This document shows positions 11,631 to 22,876 of a stretch of DNA of 64,000 nucleotides, piece by piece. The stretch's first letter is position 1, and the number at the start of each line of letters is the position of its first letter. The notes under the pieces were generated by a model. That model worked only from the letters and a program-made list of their open reading frames with translations. It had not been told where the DNA came from and made no database searches. The DNA is from Fratercula arctica (lineage: Eukaryota; Chordata; Aves; Charadriiformes; Alcidae). Made by a program: the position numbers and the translations under genes. Where the stretch lies: assembly GCA_947846985.1 (NCBI GenBank), contig CANTUZ010000004.1:81697659-81761658 (forward strand). Direction: 5' to 3'.

Positions 11631-14003
11631 CTGGTATCACCAGGGAGCAGGGGCCAGGAGCATCCCCACTCCACCTCCATGGTGTCACCAGAAGGGCAGT
11701 GACTGGAAGAGGCTCCTGGCAGCTCAGCTCGCTGCTCCTGTTCCGTACGCCATGCGAATCCTGATGAGCAGCAAATTGCCACCTCGTACAGCTCTGGAAT
11801 TTGAAACTCAAAATCCAAAGGAGCTTTCTTCTCAGCACATGGCAGGTGAGGTATGAATACATTGACATTTAGATGCTTGATTTAGATGCCTGCGGGGACA
11901 TTTAGGCACCAGCATCCCTCTTGGAAACTTGTCTTTTAAACACTTTGAGATTTACAGACAAACAATACTTGTTATAATGAATTTGGAGAGTTTAATAACA
12001 GTGTCATCAACTAATCTGTTTAAATTATCTGAGTTCCTTCACCTAACGTGAATTAAGATGTTGCTATTAACTTTCAAAGAAGCTGGCTCAGGCCTATTTT
12101 CCATTGATAAAACAAAGAAAATAATTAACGTAAATATCTGCTAAAGAGACCTAAGTGTTTCTGCTACATCACTTAAAAAATTACAATATTTAAAAGAAAG
12201 GAAGAAAATAATTAGCTAAGTATCATGTCTGATACTGCTTCTGTATAATAAACACAAATACAATTTTACAAAGTATAAGTAATGGCTTTTTTGTCACAGG
12301 TGAGATTCACTAGCTTCCATTTCAACTCGGCGTTAAATAATTCATAACGTAATAGCACACCGTAAGCAGGTATGAGTTATGCGCAGAAACCAAAGAAGAA
12401 ACCAACGCCAAAACAACAAACCTGAAGGAGGAGGAACCCCAGACCGGGGGGGTGTGTGTCCCCCGGGGGTACAGGCAGAGCTGGGGACGGCTTCTGCTGC
12501 AGCCCAGAACCATTCTGCTGAGGGGAAGCTCTTCATGAATTTGTGACGAAAGCACTAAGAATAAAGCTCTTTCTTGGTGTCTTTCACTATTTAAATTCTG
12601 TAATAGTTCATATCGTGAAATGACCACCTCTTGCACTTCTTCACTATGAGAACACACGGGAGACTTTCTATCCTCTAAGCATTTTCACATGGCAATGACC
12701 AGCTTAACTGTTCTTCTATTTATGCCCACCATTAATGCAATTGTTGAAGAACCGACACACCACTAAAAGGCTTGAAAATTCCTGTACATCCTCTCAGCAT
12801 GGATTTTACATGAACCTTTGATTTGCATTACACGGTACCTACGAGCTAATCATGCGGGTTGGAAGTTATAAACGTAAAACCAAACCACAAGGTGTAGGAA
12901 TTTCATTGTAAGAACCTTGTTCCCGATATTGGGCACTCCCGGACATCAAGCCAGTGAAGAGGTGTCACTGTCTGTGGAGATCAGCACGCTGTTAGCGAGC
13001 GAAGGGCACTTAGCATCACTAGCTGAGGCAGCTGTTAATAAACTATTAAAACGAAAAAAACCCCACCCTGTAAGCACGAGATGAGATTTCCTGGAAGAGA
13101 AAATATAAGCAACTACGTGCAAAGTGCCTGGGGTGGAAATCAGCCTTTACCTGATATATCTAGATATCCTATATAATTACTTTTCTGATATACTCGTTTG
13201 TCACTTATTCATACTTTTGAAGTAAACAACTATAAATGGAAAATAATCACATATGGTGCAGAAGATAAATCTTTTCTATAGATTCAAGCACAACCATCTT
13301 AAGAAAAGCAGAGAACTGGTATGAATTAAATGGCACAATTTACAGAAATTGGACAGGACACTGAAAGGCATTTCATAACAGTGAGGTTAATTAAATCATA
13401 GTATAGTTTTCTGACAGAAGAGATTATATTTCATTACAATCCCAAGGGAGGAAAGGAAGGGAAATGTGGTCTATGTGTTGTCCATGTCAGCTCTGCCACC
13501 CGTGGCCACCCGTCGGGGCCAGACATGAAAAATTCCCCCCCGAGCTGGTGTTCCGCACTCCGCAAACACCACCAAACCCTCCCCGGGCACCCCCAGCAGC
13601 AAACCCACACACCTCAGCCTCAACTGTCGGCTTACTTGAATTACATTTTAAACTCAGCATTCATAACTATGAACTTTACCGGAATATAAAGAACAGAAAA
13701 CCCTAAAAAATAAGAACTTCTCCTGGTTGCCATGAGCTCACCAGCTGCCTATCCTTCACGCCACTTTACTGCATTCACATCTATTTCCAAGCAGTTTGGA
13801 GGCAATCCAAAGAGCTACCAGATGCTCTTTGCTGTTCCCCAAAGAGAACCGCAGACTATATCATAATAAGAGGCTGCAAATCAGAATTAAAAGTGATACA
13901 TCATAAATCCCTTTGTAGGGTGCCATTCTGCGGCTGGCAATTTCTAAATATGATTTTGTGGGCTTTTTTAATACCTGCTAATATTTTCTTTTGTTTTCCA
14001 CAG

Positions 14004-14237
14004 CTGGTTTCTTTGGCTACTGCTCACGCTGCCCAAACTGCAGAGGGACGATTCTCCCTCGGGCTGGCCCGTGCGGCGCCGCTCGCTGGGAGCACACTGG
14101 GACGTAGCTTCCAGCCCTGGCAGGGAGAAGGCACCAGGCCGCCTCCGTCCCCAGGAGCGCAGGGTGCCGATACGCACGCCGGAGACGTGACGTTAGACAC
14201 AGCCAGGCCTGGCACAGGTCAAAATGAAGATATTTAA
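14004..14237 (+). other. Candidate terminal coding exon, GC-rich
   Basis: A very strong acceptor (TTTTCTTTTGTTTTCCACAG ending at 14003) is followed by an abrupt change to CpG-rich sequence, open in phase 0 for 77 codons to a TAA at 14235-14237. The peptide begins LVSLATAHAAQTAEGRFSLG and is rich in Gly, Ala, Pro and Arg, with no domain I recognise. Third positions are mostly G or C. An ATTAAA-like poly(A) signal lies near 14471. Against it: the opposite strand is also open for over 100 codons, as expected of any GC-rich patch. Confidence 0.25.
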
Positions 14238-15617
14238 CCTCGGTCCCACCCCAAGAGAGACACTTTTCCCCCGGAGTAATGAACATTTCCATCTGATATA
14301 CAGACAGCAGCCTTCTGAGCAGGTGAAATTTCTGTGTTCTGACCATAACACTGGAAAAGTCAAGCAGTGTGAGATCCACCCACAGACCTACTAACACCGC
14401 AAAGTAACACTTGGTCATATTTCACTGGAAATATTTTTCCATTTATCATATATTTATCATATATATGGAGAATTAAAACAGAAATACACTAAAAACCTTC
14501 CAAACTCCTGCCCACTTGTAGTTTTTCCCCAAATGGCACAGAGGAGCAGAGTCCTTGAGTGCTGAGATGATCTTCTTTACGGTCCTCACATGACCCCAGA
14601 TGCTCCCTTCTCTCATGAACACCCGCCTCTCCTCAATGTCCTGCCTCGGTCAGCATTCGGGAGCACTGAGGTCCTCTTCCACGCCACCGCCCCCCAGCCC
14701 CACGCGCGCTCCTGCAGCAGACCCAGCGGACGAGCACCCACAACGGCCCGGGAAGCCACCCCATCATTTTGCCCCAACTCTGAATTAACAGAAATAATGT
14801 TCCTCATCCCAAAAGGAGATTTTTTTTTTTAATTTAACAATTTCAAGAAGAGATCGCTTTTGCTCTTTGAATTGTGAGACACTGCTCTCCTGAAAGTATG
14901 ATCCGTAATTAGGCACGTAATCAGCAGATCGCAGGACTCCTGCGCCGCGCGCAGCAGGAGGGCCGGGATGTGGCACGCCGGCTCCCGCGAGGCTGATGCC
15001 ATAATAACACACTTTCAGCTCACCAACAGCAACAGCAGCGCTGGAGTCTTTGTACGGTAAAATCACAAATGAAACAAAGGAAAACTATGAAGGTATTAAG
15101 ATTAGTGAAGCCTCACATTTAACTTAAATGCCACGTAATATTTTTTTTTTAAAAAATGTTAATGCTGGAAGACAATACTTCACAATAGCTGTTCTGCCAC
15201 CCACAGAGTAAATGCAGATGAATCGGACAAGTACTGAACTTTTCATACACCAGCCCATTAACTACTCAAGGAACTCTTGCGCATTTACGTTACAGCTTGC
15301 TTTCCTCTTCTTTGCATCAGGGATGAGATGGAAGACTTACATTTTCATTTTAATTTACCCGCTAAATGCTAAGCTGACACAAAAATAAAAATGAAAAGTA
15401 AAGCACAAAAATTCTTTGAAATCAGTAGTGCCATAATCCATCCCTTTTCCTGGAACTGCTAGTGCTGTACACCACGTCTCTTCTGCTATCTCCTCCGTGG
15501 CCTTCCTAATTAAACTTTCAATTTTGAACCAATTCAGGATGACAATGTCAAAATTGCTTTCCTTTACTATTCTATTTTATTACTATTTTCTACTGCATTA
15601 TACCCTATCACCTATAT

Positions 15618-15881
15618 AGGACAAGAGGAAACGGCCTCAAGTTGCCCCAGGGGAGGTTTAGGATGGATATTGGGAACAATTTCTTCCCGGAAAGGGCTGT
15701 CAAGCATTGGAAGAGGCTGCCCAGGGCAGTGGTGGAGTCGCCATCCCTGGAGGGATTTAGAAGCCGGGCAGACGTGGTGCTGAGGGACGTGGGGTAGTGG
15801 GGGTTTGGGCAGGGCTGGGTTGATGGTTGGACTCGATGATCTGAAATGTCCTCTGCAACCAAAACGATTCTGTGATTCTGT
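15618..15881 (+). mobile_element. CR1 LINE, 3' fragment (264 bp)
   Basis: 5'-truncated CR1 in plus orientation holding the last part of ORF2 and the 3' UTR. Visible landmarks are AGGATGGATATTGGGAACAA, GAAGCCGGGCAGACGTGGTG and GGTTGGACTCGATGATCTGA, ending with the duplicated ATTCTGTG octamer near 15880. Same subfamily as the copies at 17059, 22622, 28271, 31768 and 43572. The leftmost bases match the GGACAAGAGGAAACGGCCTC part of the longer copies. Confidence 0.95.
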
Positions 15882-17058
15882 CTCCACCATCTCTCCACCA
15901 CTATAAAAACATTTTAGCCTTCATATTCCAAGTTTTCCGTGACATCAAATCTGGCTTCATCCAAGCCTCCGATTAACTCTTGCTGTGAAATCTCCCTAAA
16001 AGCTTACTGTTAGTGCTGGTCTTGCACAATAGCTTTATCTCTTGTCCTGGGGAGACAGGATAGTGGGGGATGGGGGGGGGGGGGGGTGGCTCTTCCATGC
16101 TATTATTGTCATTTTACACTTCACCATCACGTACTGCATCAAAGTAAATGTGACCCTTCACCACAAAGATTTCCAGCATACGCATTAAAAAAACCCACCA
16201 CCACCACAACAAAATACCATCACTAGCAAGAGATTTGAAAGTTATTCAGTTCGTTAATTTAAGTGAAACACACACATTTCTCTCAAACCCATTAACCTAT
16301 CTGTCATTTCCAAACTATTAGGATGTGTTTCTTCCAAAATGTTGTATTTTATGATTTGCAACAATGATTTGTAAGTAATTAAATGTCCTTTTGCATAAGT
16401 GCATCACACTTGTTTGAAAAACAATGAGTCAGATCTGGGGTTAAGAGAGAGGAGTAATACTAATATATAAAGGGATTAGTGATTGGGTGACACGTTTGCT
16501 TTTTATAAAAATTAATCTAAGTTGAACTTTGCTATCTGAAATTTCTATGGTATGCCAGAAAAACCACAGCACGAATCCTTTCGCTTTATCAGAAATGCAA
16601 TAATATTGTGACAGGCAAAGTCTACGGCAGATCTCTAGCAAAAATAACCCATTACCTCCTTCTGGTTGGTTACTTTTTTCGGCTTTTTCCTTCAAATCTG
16701 TTACTATGGCTGCTAGTTGTCATGACATATTATTTATGAGACATATGTCTTTCGTTAAGCACTGTTCTTTTTATCGATTTTTTGACAGGTTTTATTTACT
16801 GCCAGATAATCTACTAGAACATTTTACTGGCATTGGTCATGTTGGGACTGTGAATTAAAGCATCTTGATAGGGAACTGGAGCTTAATAACTTAAAATATA
16901 ACCACTGGAGAACAGGAGACTTGGGATATTCGATTAATTAAGAAAATGCAACTTTCTGTATTACAAAACATAGTTGACTATTTGTGACAAGACATGTCAA
17001 AACAATAATGTCGAAATGATCGATCTGCATCAAGAAGAGTATCTCCTCATACAACATC
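15882..17058. other. Unique spacer with a long G run
   Basis: AT-rich sequence between two CR1 fragments of opposite orientation. The one marked feature is a 15-base G run at 16072-16086, listed separately. Open frames are short; none has splice signals worth listing. Confidence 0.6.
16049..16089 (+). repeat. Poly-G tract, predicted G-quadruplex
   Basis: G runs of 4 (16049-16052), 5 (16065-16069) and 15 (16072-16086) follow one another. The 15-G run alone has enough guanines for a four-run quadruplex. It is isolated in AT-rich DNA and belongs to no recognisable gene or promoter. Its length is likely unstable and may be miscounted in an assembly. Confidence 0.8.
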
Positions 17059-17229
17059 GACTTGTCCAGGTTGGAAGGGACCTTTCAGATCATCTGGTCC
17101 AACCATCAGCCCAGCACTGCCAAACCCCCACTACCCCACGTCCCTCAGCACCACGTCTGCCCGGCTTCTAAATCCCTCCAGGGATGGCGACTCCACCACT
17201 GCCCTGGGCAGCCTCTTCCAACGCTTGAT
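17059..17229 (-). mobile_element. CR1 LINE, short 3' fragment (171 bp)
   Basis: Minus-orientation CR1 3' end, truncated so that only the UTR and a few ORF2 codons remain. The plus strand shows CCAGGTTGGAAGGGACCTTT at its left and GGATGGCGACTCCACCACTG at its right. The terminal octamer repeat at the extreme 3' end is lost or diverged. It lies 1.2 kb from the plus-oriented copy at 15618, forming an inverted pair over the shared part of about 170 bp. Confidence 0.93.
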
Positions 17230-17870
17230 ATCATATGAGTATGGCCAGCAATAGCAGTGGGCACTCACAAACTAAGACGCAAGCTCTGGCAAAGACAGTA
17301 CAGTCCACATGGAGATCTGCTTGCCCACGACATCCCTGACGATGCAGGCCAGCTCGGTTAACGGCAGCACAGGTATGGCTAACTAACTGGCTCGTCACAC
17401 ATCCCACTGCAGCACAGACACCACAGCAGCCAGGAAAACCGTGGTGATATTTGAAACGTTCTCAGAAAGCTACCCCTTCCCTCCCCCCTCAAAAAAAACC
17501 CGCAAACCTCAAAAAACAGGTAGAATTTTCTGGTATGGTATTATTATTCCATTTACTTCCTTTTTTTTTTCCCCTTCTTTTTGAGTCAGGTGGATACAAT
17601 TAGGCCAGAATTAATCAGATGGAAGAACTAAAGGGATAATAAATCTCTTCACAGTTCTAATGCAATTACCCCAATTTACGAAACAGTCTAAGCAGAAGGT
17701 TGAGCCAGCTCAAACTCAATCTATTTTAGGAGGTCCTACAAGGCCAGGCACTGGCTCAATCTCGACACTTATTCTGGCTTTTGGAAGATGGAAGCTCCCT
17801 ACTGCTCAGAAGCTCTTCCTTGCCTGGAAACGGAACTTGCTTCAGAGCTTCGCTCCATCAGCTCATGCAC

Positions 17871-17871
<1 letters not shown>

Positions 17872-17914
<43 letters not shown>

Positions 17915-17917
17915 GTG
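17872..17917. repeat. (TG)n microsatellite
   Basis: About 23 dinucleotide units, broken once by a TATA interruption near 17905. Alternating purine-pyrimidine sequence of this kind can adopt Z-DNA. It lies in unique non-coding sequence. Confidence 0.97.
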
Positions 17918-19132
17918 CTCAGCAAACAAACACCTACCAAGAGGAAAATGACCCAGAACTACAACATCAATTTAAAGACTTTTGGAAAATATTTAATTTC
18001 AATTAATGTAACCATTTTGGAATTTTAAAATCCCCATCCCACCAGTTCCGCTGCTGCTGGGTACAAGGCAGTAGCTGCGAGTCGCCGAGTTCTCCAGCTC
18101 TGCCTGGGCTATTTGTGGGGTCTCAGGGCAGACACTTACCCCCAGTCGTATTTATAACCGTGTTGTCTCCGCTGCATCTCTTGCAGAGACCGTCTTTGAC
18201 AGAGGATTCCGGGGGGACGGAATACCTATCAGGCTTTAGAAGATTCCGCACTTCGTTACACCCAGGAATCTGTAGATTGATATCAGAGTTCTTTCAAACG
18301 GCCTCTTTCAAGCTACTTCTGGTCTTCCCCCATGTGTCCAGCCAACACCGACATGAAGCCCTCTTGGGATTCCCTGATGTGAGGCCTCTTTTAATAGCTT
18401 ATATTTTGGTAAATGCCATTTTAAGCCTTTTTTTGCTGCTCCTCAACAGGAAGTCTGGAACTATAGGAATAAGAGTGGGCCATTTAGCCTAAAATTACAG
18501 AATCTCCCAAATTGCCATAACTAGGTCAACATTTCATATGCATTCCATGGAATTTCCTTCTCAGATACCGACCTTAGCATGCTGATAAATCATTAGCAAT
18601 TATTAACCAGCCTCCTGGCTTATTCAAAGGAGAGCAATAAACTTCTCTGGAGGACAATCCGGAGCCTTAAATTAGGCTTCTGCTCTGGAATTACTCTCTG
18701 GAGAAGCCATGTTCTCTACTTCTCTCACACTTTGAAGAGATCCTACGGAGATTAGTCACGTAATTTAGCCTGCTAAATTAGATACTAACAGTCATGCCAT
18801 ATTGATATCTTCTCCTAAGTTTGAATATAGTGCAACTCCACTTTTACATATTTCAAATATGAGTTTCTTGTGTTGCTTATCTGCATTTAAACTGTTCTCC
18901 AAGGCAAATAAAATTGCACACACATTATCTTTACATGGACATCTTGTTAAACATAATGATTATCATTAATATCTCTTACAGTATTGGTACTTTTTAAATG
19001 GCTTATGGCTCCATAATAATCTCATATATCATGTTTGGTGACGTGCTCAATGGTTCAAGTTTACTTAGGACTGAAAAAAGATGAAGAACTGAATAAATGT
19101 TCTTATTTAATACTCATTCAACTGATTCACAG

Positions 19133-19168
19133 CTAGTGAGGTTACTACAGCTCCAGAATTAAAGACAG
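19133..19168 (+). other. 36-nt micro-exon candidate
   Basis: An acceptor (ATACTCATTCAACTGATTCACAG, AG at 19131-19132) and a near-consensus donor (GACAG|GTAAGG, GT at 19169) enclose 36 nt. Only one frame is open (SEVTTAPELKT plus split codons at both ends); the exon is symmetrical (phase 1-1) and a multiple of three, as usual for in-frame micro-exons. The peptide is too short to identify a gene, and a chance pair of splice-like sites is quite possible. Confidence 0.15.
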
Positions 19169-20927
19169 GTAAGGTTATTCTCCAAAAATTAAAAAATACT
19201 CGTAACAAGTTTCTTAAAGCAAAAACTTTGGTAGCTCTTGATCAAAATATCTGAAAGTATAGATGATGTGTAATGTAACATAACAACCCGAGCCTCATTT
19301 ACCAACCCTCAAAGGCTAGAGGAAAGAGAAAGGAAGTGAGTGAACAAATCGGTGAGAAAGAAACCACTTGAACAGTCAAAGGCACAAAAACAATTCGCAA
19401 AAAAGAGTTGTATAATTAGACCCAAAAGACTTCTTATCCACTGCCCACGGCTTCCTGGTAAACGACAAATCCATAATTTATTCATAATAATATTTTCTTA
19501 TCATAAAATGTACTTCATAAGAGATGGGACGCCAGGAGTACACCTTCCCTGTCCTGGACGAGAACAGAACCCCGGGGCCGAAGTGAAGCCCCGCTCAGTC
19601 CCCGCTGCCAGAAATCAGGAGGGGGCACAGGGGCAGGGACTGGGGCAGATGGGGCTGCCGCTTCATCCTCGGCCATCTCCAGCCCTGCTGCAGCTGCGTC
19701 ATTATTTGCAAAATGGTATGTCAGATTTTCAATTTACATCCTGATCTCGGCCATAAAAATGTTTCGAAGCCAATCTAAGGATGCATATGATTTATTGCCC
19801 TACTGCAATGTAAGTCACATTAAATTAAGCAGTAATATAATTTATTACTTTCTCAAGACTAAATATTCCATCATATAATATTCTATTGGAAATAACAGGA
19901 ATAATTGAATCCTTGACATAAACTCCATGAGAAATGTGAATATGGGGATTCCTTATCTACATTCCTTACACTCAGCAAACTATGGACAGAGAGAGGTCTA
20001 CCCTTACGATATTTACTTTCTGTGCTGTGTAGTGTGTGAGACATCATACAACCACCGACGGAGAGCTGTTCCCTTCTCTAATTCTAAAAGGGGAAAAAAA
20101 ACCCACTAACATGGTGAGTTAGAAACCAATTGTGCACCGATAATGCAGTATAGTAACATATTGGTTTGGTTTTATTCATACAATGAACTAAACATTCCGA
20201 AGTTTTTCAGTAGTTTACAATTTCTTCCGCAAGTTCATACTTCACATTGCGGTATCGTAACTGTCAATTAATGGTCCAAGAAAATTATCTAATGTGACAA
20301 AAATACAGAACTTGGGCCCTCCGCCCCCCGCCTCGTGGTGTTTCACAGCAGGATGGATCTGTTATTGGCGTGACCTTATGCCATATTCAGAGCTTTCGAG
20401 GCCTCAAGCACAACCCTGCTGTCCAGCTGATTTCAACTGGGATATACTGGGCTCTTCCCAGTGGCTTACACAACTGTTGAGGAAACCCTCCGTTTGTCTT
20501 GGCATGGCTGAGAAACGGCTGCAGAACCCAACGCACGCACTTGCACAGCGCTTCCCTCCCTCACGCCCAGCGAGATCCTGCACAAGGTCAACACCCTGAT
20601 CATGTGTCAATGGCCGTCCACTTCCTCCAGGAGAAGCTAAACAGCTCTAGCTGAAGCTGAAAATATGTCCCTGATGACTAGCAAGAGAGCCCAGATAACA
20701 CTCTCGACAGACTGAAGGGCTCTGCGAGGCCGGGCTGGAGAGCTGCTGAAGGACACGTGGAGAACATGAAGCAGGCGCCCACCTCCGTGCCCCGCATCCA
20801 GCTCAGACCCCGGAGCGGCTGAAGGGAAGAGGGCAGGAGGCAACACCGAGCCAACCTCACCTGGCAGAGCAGAGTGGAAGCAGGAGCTCTTATTTAACTT
20901 ACTATTTATCTTATTATTACTGCTTGT

Positions 20928-20994
20928 GATTGGGGTTGGAACTACATGATCGTTAAGGTCCCTTCCAACCCAAACTATTCTGTGATTCTATGAT
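20928..20994 (+). mobile_element. CR1 LINE, extreme 3' end (67 bp)
   Basis: Only the last part of the CR1 3' UTR is present: GGGGTTGGAACTACATGATC, AAGGTCCCTTCCAACCCAAA and the terminal duplicated octamer (ATTCTGTG, ATTCTATG) near 20978-20994. Plus orientation, very severe 5' truncation. Immediately followed by a GC-rich patch. Confidence 0.9.
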
Positions 20995-22621
20995 GGGCTG
21001 CCAACACCCCACCCCAGTCAGCCCGGCCGCCTCTCAGTGTCACCACCTGCGCCCCTTCTTCCCCCTCTGCAGCGCCTGCCTCTGCCCATAGGAAGGTTTT
21101 GAGAGGCACTATCAGAGAGAAAGGCTCTTCCAAACCCGCCCCCCGTGCTCCGTGCCCCGCCACGAGGCCGCTCGCAGAACCCAGACCAGAGCCACAGAAA
21201 TGCACAGCTGTTGCTGTGCTCCTGGAAACCTCCGCAGCCCTGAGCACGAGCGTCGCACAACCCCAGGAAGCGGCGAGCCCTGAGGTCAGTGGCAATCCCT
21301 GAATCTCAAAAACAGTACAAAAGAACCTCTGAAAAATGTACATCATCAGCGCAAAGGTGATAACAAGCGATTATGACTCTGACACCCCGTGCTCTGTCAA
21401 ACAGGAAGGAGGTGGGGTAAGCAAGGATAAGGTGAAATCACAATTTTTTTCAAGAATTAGGAGGAGAAAACACACTCTAAACTTCGTTTGTAGTCCAAGA
21501 TACAAACTGGTATTGGATAAATATGACAATCATTTGACTGAGCCTTTATCAAGTACACTTGGAGAGAAAAAGCTCTACGGGACAAGTATAAATGACAGAA
21601 AACTCGGGCACAGCACTGCAGGAAAAGATATGAGGAGTAAAACACAATATACTGAACATGAGCAGAATTACGAAATTAGCACTATATGCTAGAGATTGTA
21701 CACAGGGAGGCTGCACAGACAGCTCTAGAGGGGCAATTATGTCCCTTTCTGATGTATTGATAGAGCTAAGCACAGAACCCCGTACACACGCTGCTCACCC
21801 GTGCGGTCGGAGCAGCGGGAGCCAGGACACGCAACGGGAGAAGGATATTCTTTGATGCACGAGCAATAAGCGTGATAACAACTAGAGGCATACTGCACAA
21901 AGAAAGAGGTAGGAGACATGAGTTAATACACACTAGAGGAAAAAAATACTGTTGAAAGAGTATAGTACCTCTTTACGAATAAATAAGGAGAGCTAATGAA
22001 AACAATGCAAAGGTCCACGTAAAGCGGTTACTGTCAGAGCACGAGGCAATGGTCCTCAAAGTATGAGAAGAAAAATAAGCCTAAGCAAACGCAGGCATAT
22101 TTAGTGAGGCTAACTGGGTTGTTTTGCTGAGGGAAAGGCGTCAGGGTGCCCGTGTGGGCCGGGGCTGGCAGCGTCGGGGGGCAGAGGGGCTGCCGAGGGG
22201 CTGCGCAACGTCCGCCGGGCTCCGAGCTGCTGCACCCAGTCCCTGCCCGCGCCCTCCGGCCAGCCCCGCCGCCCACGAGCGCCAGCGCCCAGTTAGCAAG
22301 GGTGCGACGATGAAGAGAAAAAGGGCTCTCCGAAGACAGAGGAAGTCGTCAGAAATTTCGGGGAAAGCCATACACGGACAAGAAGAGAAGACAGTGTGTT
22401 CTGCAGGGTCAGTCCGGCGCTGCCCGGGACGGGAATGTGACAAACTGACAGGCAGTACGCGAAGAACAGAGCACAGCAACAGCAATCATTTCATTAACAT
22501 GAAATAAAGTAACAACTTCTGTCCAGAAATAAACGTAAACACCCACACTGATTCTTTTAGTTGAATTATAGTAATATTCACTGCCAAATGTCTGTGCCTA
22601 TTGAAAGCAAATGAAGCAATG
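20995..22621. other. Unique block with two GC-rich patches
   Basis: A GC-rich patch at 21000-21300 is open on both strands, and a very CpG-dense patch lies at about 22135-22295. The latter is followed by a short open frame from an ATG at 22310 whose first residues are MKRKRALRRQRKSSE, running to 22507. No splice site or known domain supports a gene. The rest is AT-rich. Confidence 0.5.
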
Positions 22622-22876
22622 GTCACAGAATCACAGACTTGCCCAGGTTGGAAAGGACCTTTCAGATCCTTGAGCCCAACCATCAGCCCAGCACTGCCCA
22701 AACCCCCACTACCCCACGTCCCTCAGCACCACGTCTGCCCGGCTTCTAAATCCCACCAGGGATGGCGACTCCACCACTGCCCTGGGCAGCCTCTCCCAAT
22801 GCTTGACAGCCCTTTCCGGGAAGAAATTGTTCCCAATATCCATCCTAAACCTCCCCTGGTGCAACTTGAGGCCACT
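22622..22876 (-). mobile_element. CR1 LINE, 3' fragment (255 bp)
   Basis: Minus-orientation CR1 with intact 3' end (plus-strand TCACAGAATCACAGACTTGC) and the UTR/ORF2-tail landmarks shared with the copies at 15618 and 28271. Similarity ends near 22876, where the expected GGCCGTTTCCTCTTGTCCC is replaced by unrelated sequence. 5'-truncated; carries no complete domain. Confidence 0.95.

Larger units (their letters stand above)
10969..15617. other. Unique block with two exon candidates
   Basis: No further recognised mobile element. GC-rich stretches at 11020-11230, 11640-11760, 14030-14230, 14690-14780 and 14930-15000 alternate with AT-rich DNA. Contains the minus-strand exon candidate 11427-11630 and the plus-strand candidate 14004-14237. 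The remainder (about 11880-13440 and 15000-15600) is AT-rich with no gene I can support. Confidence 0.5.
17230..20927. other. Unique block with TG microsatellite
   Basis: Holds the (TG)n tract at 17872-17917, a GC-rich patch at 19540-19700 and a 36-nt exon candidate at 19133-19168. The stretch 18560-18960 is AT-rich with many homeobox-type cores (CATTAGCAATTATTAACC, TGCTAAATTAG) and reads like a conserved non-coding element, which only an alignment could confirm. No gene is visible otherwise. Confidence 0.5.
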
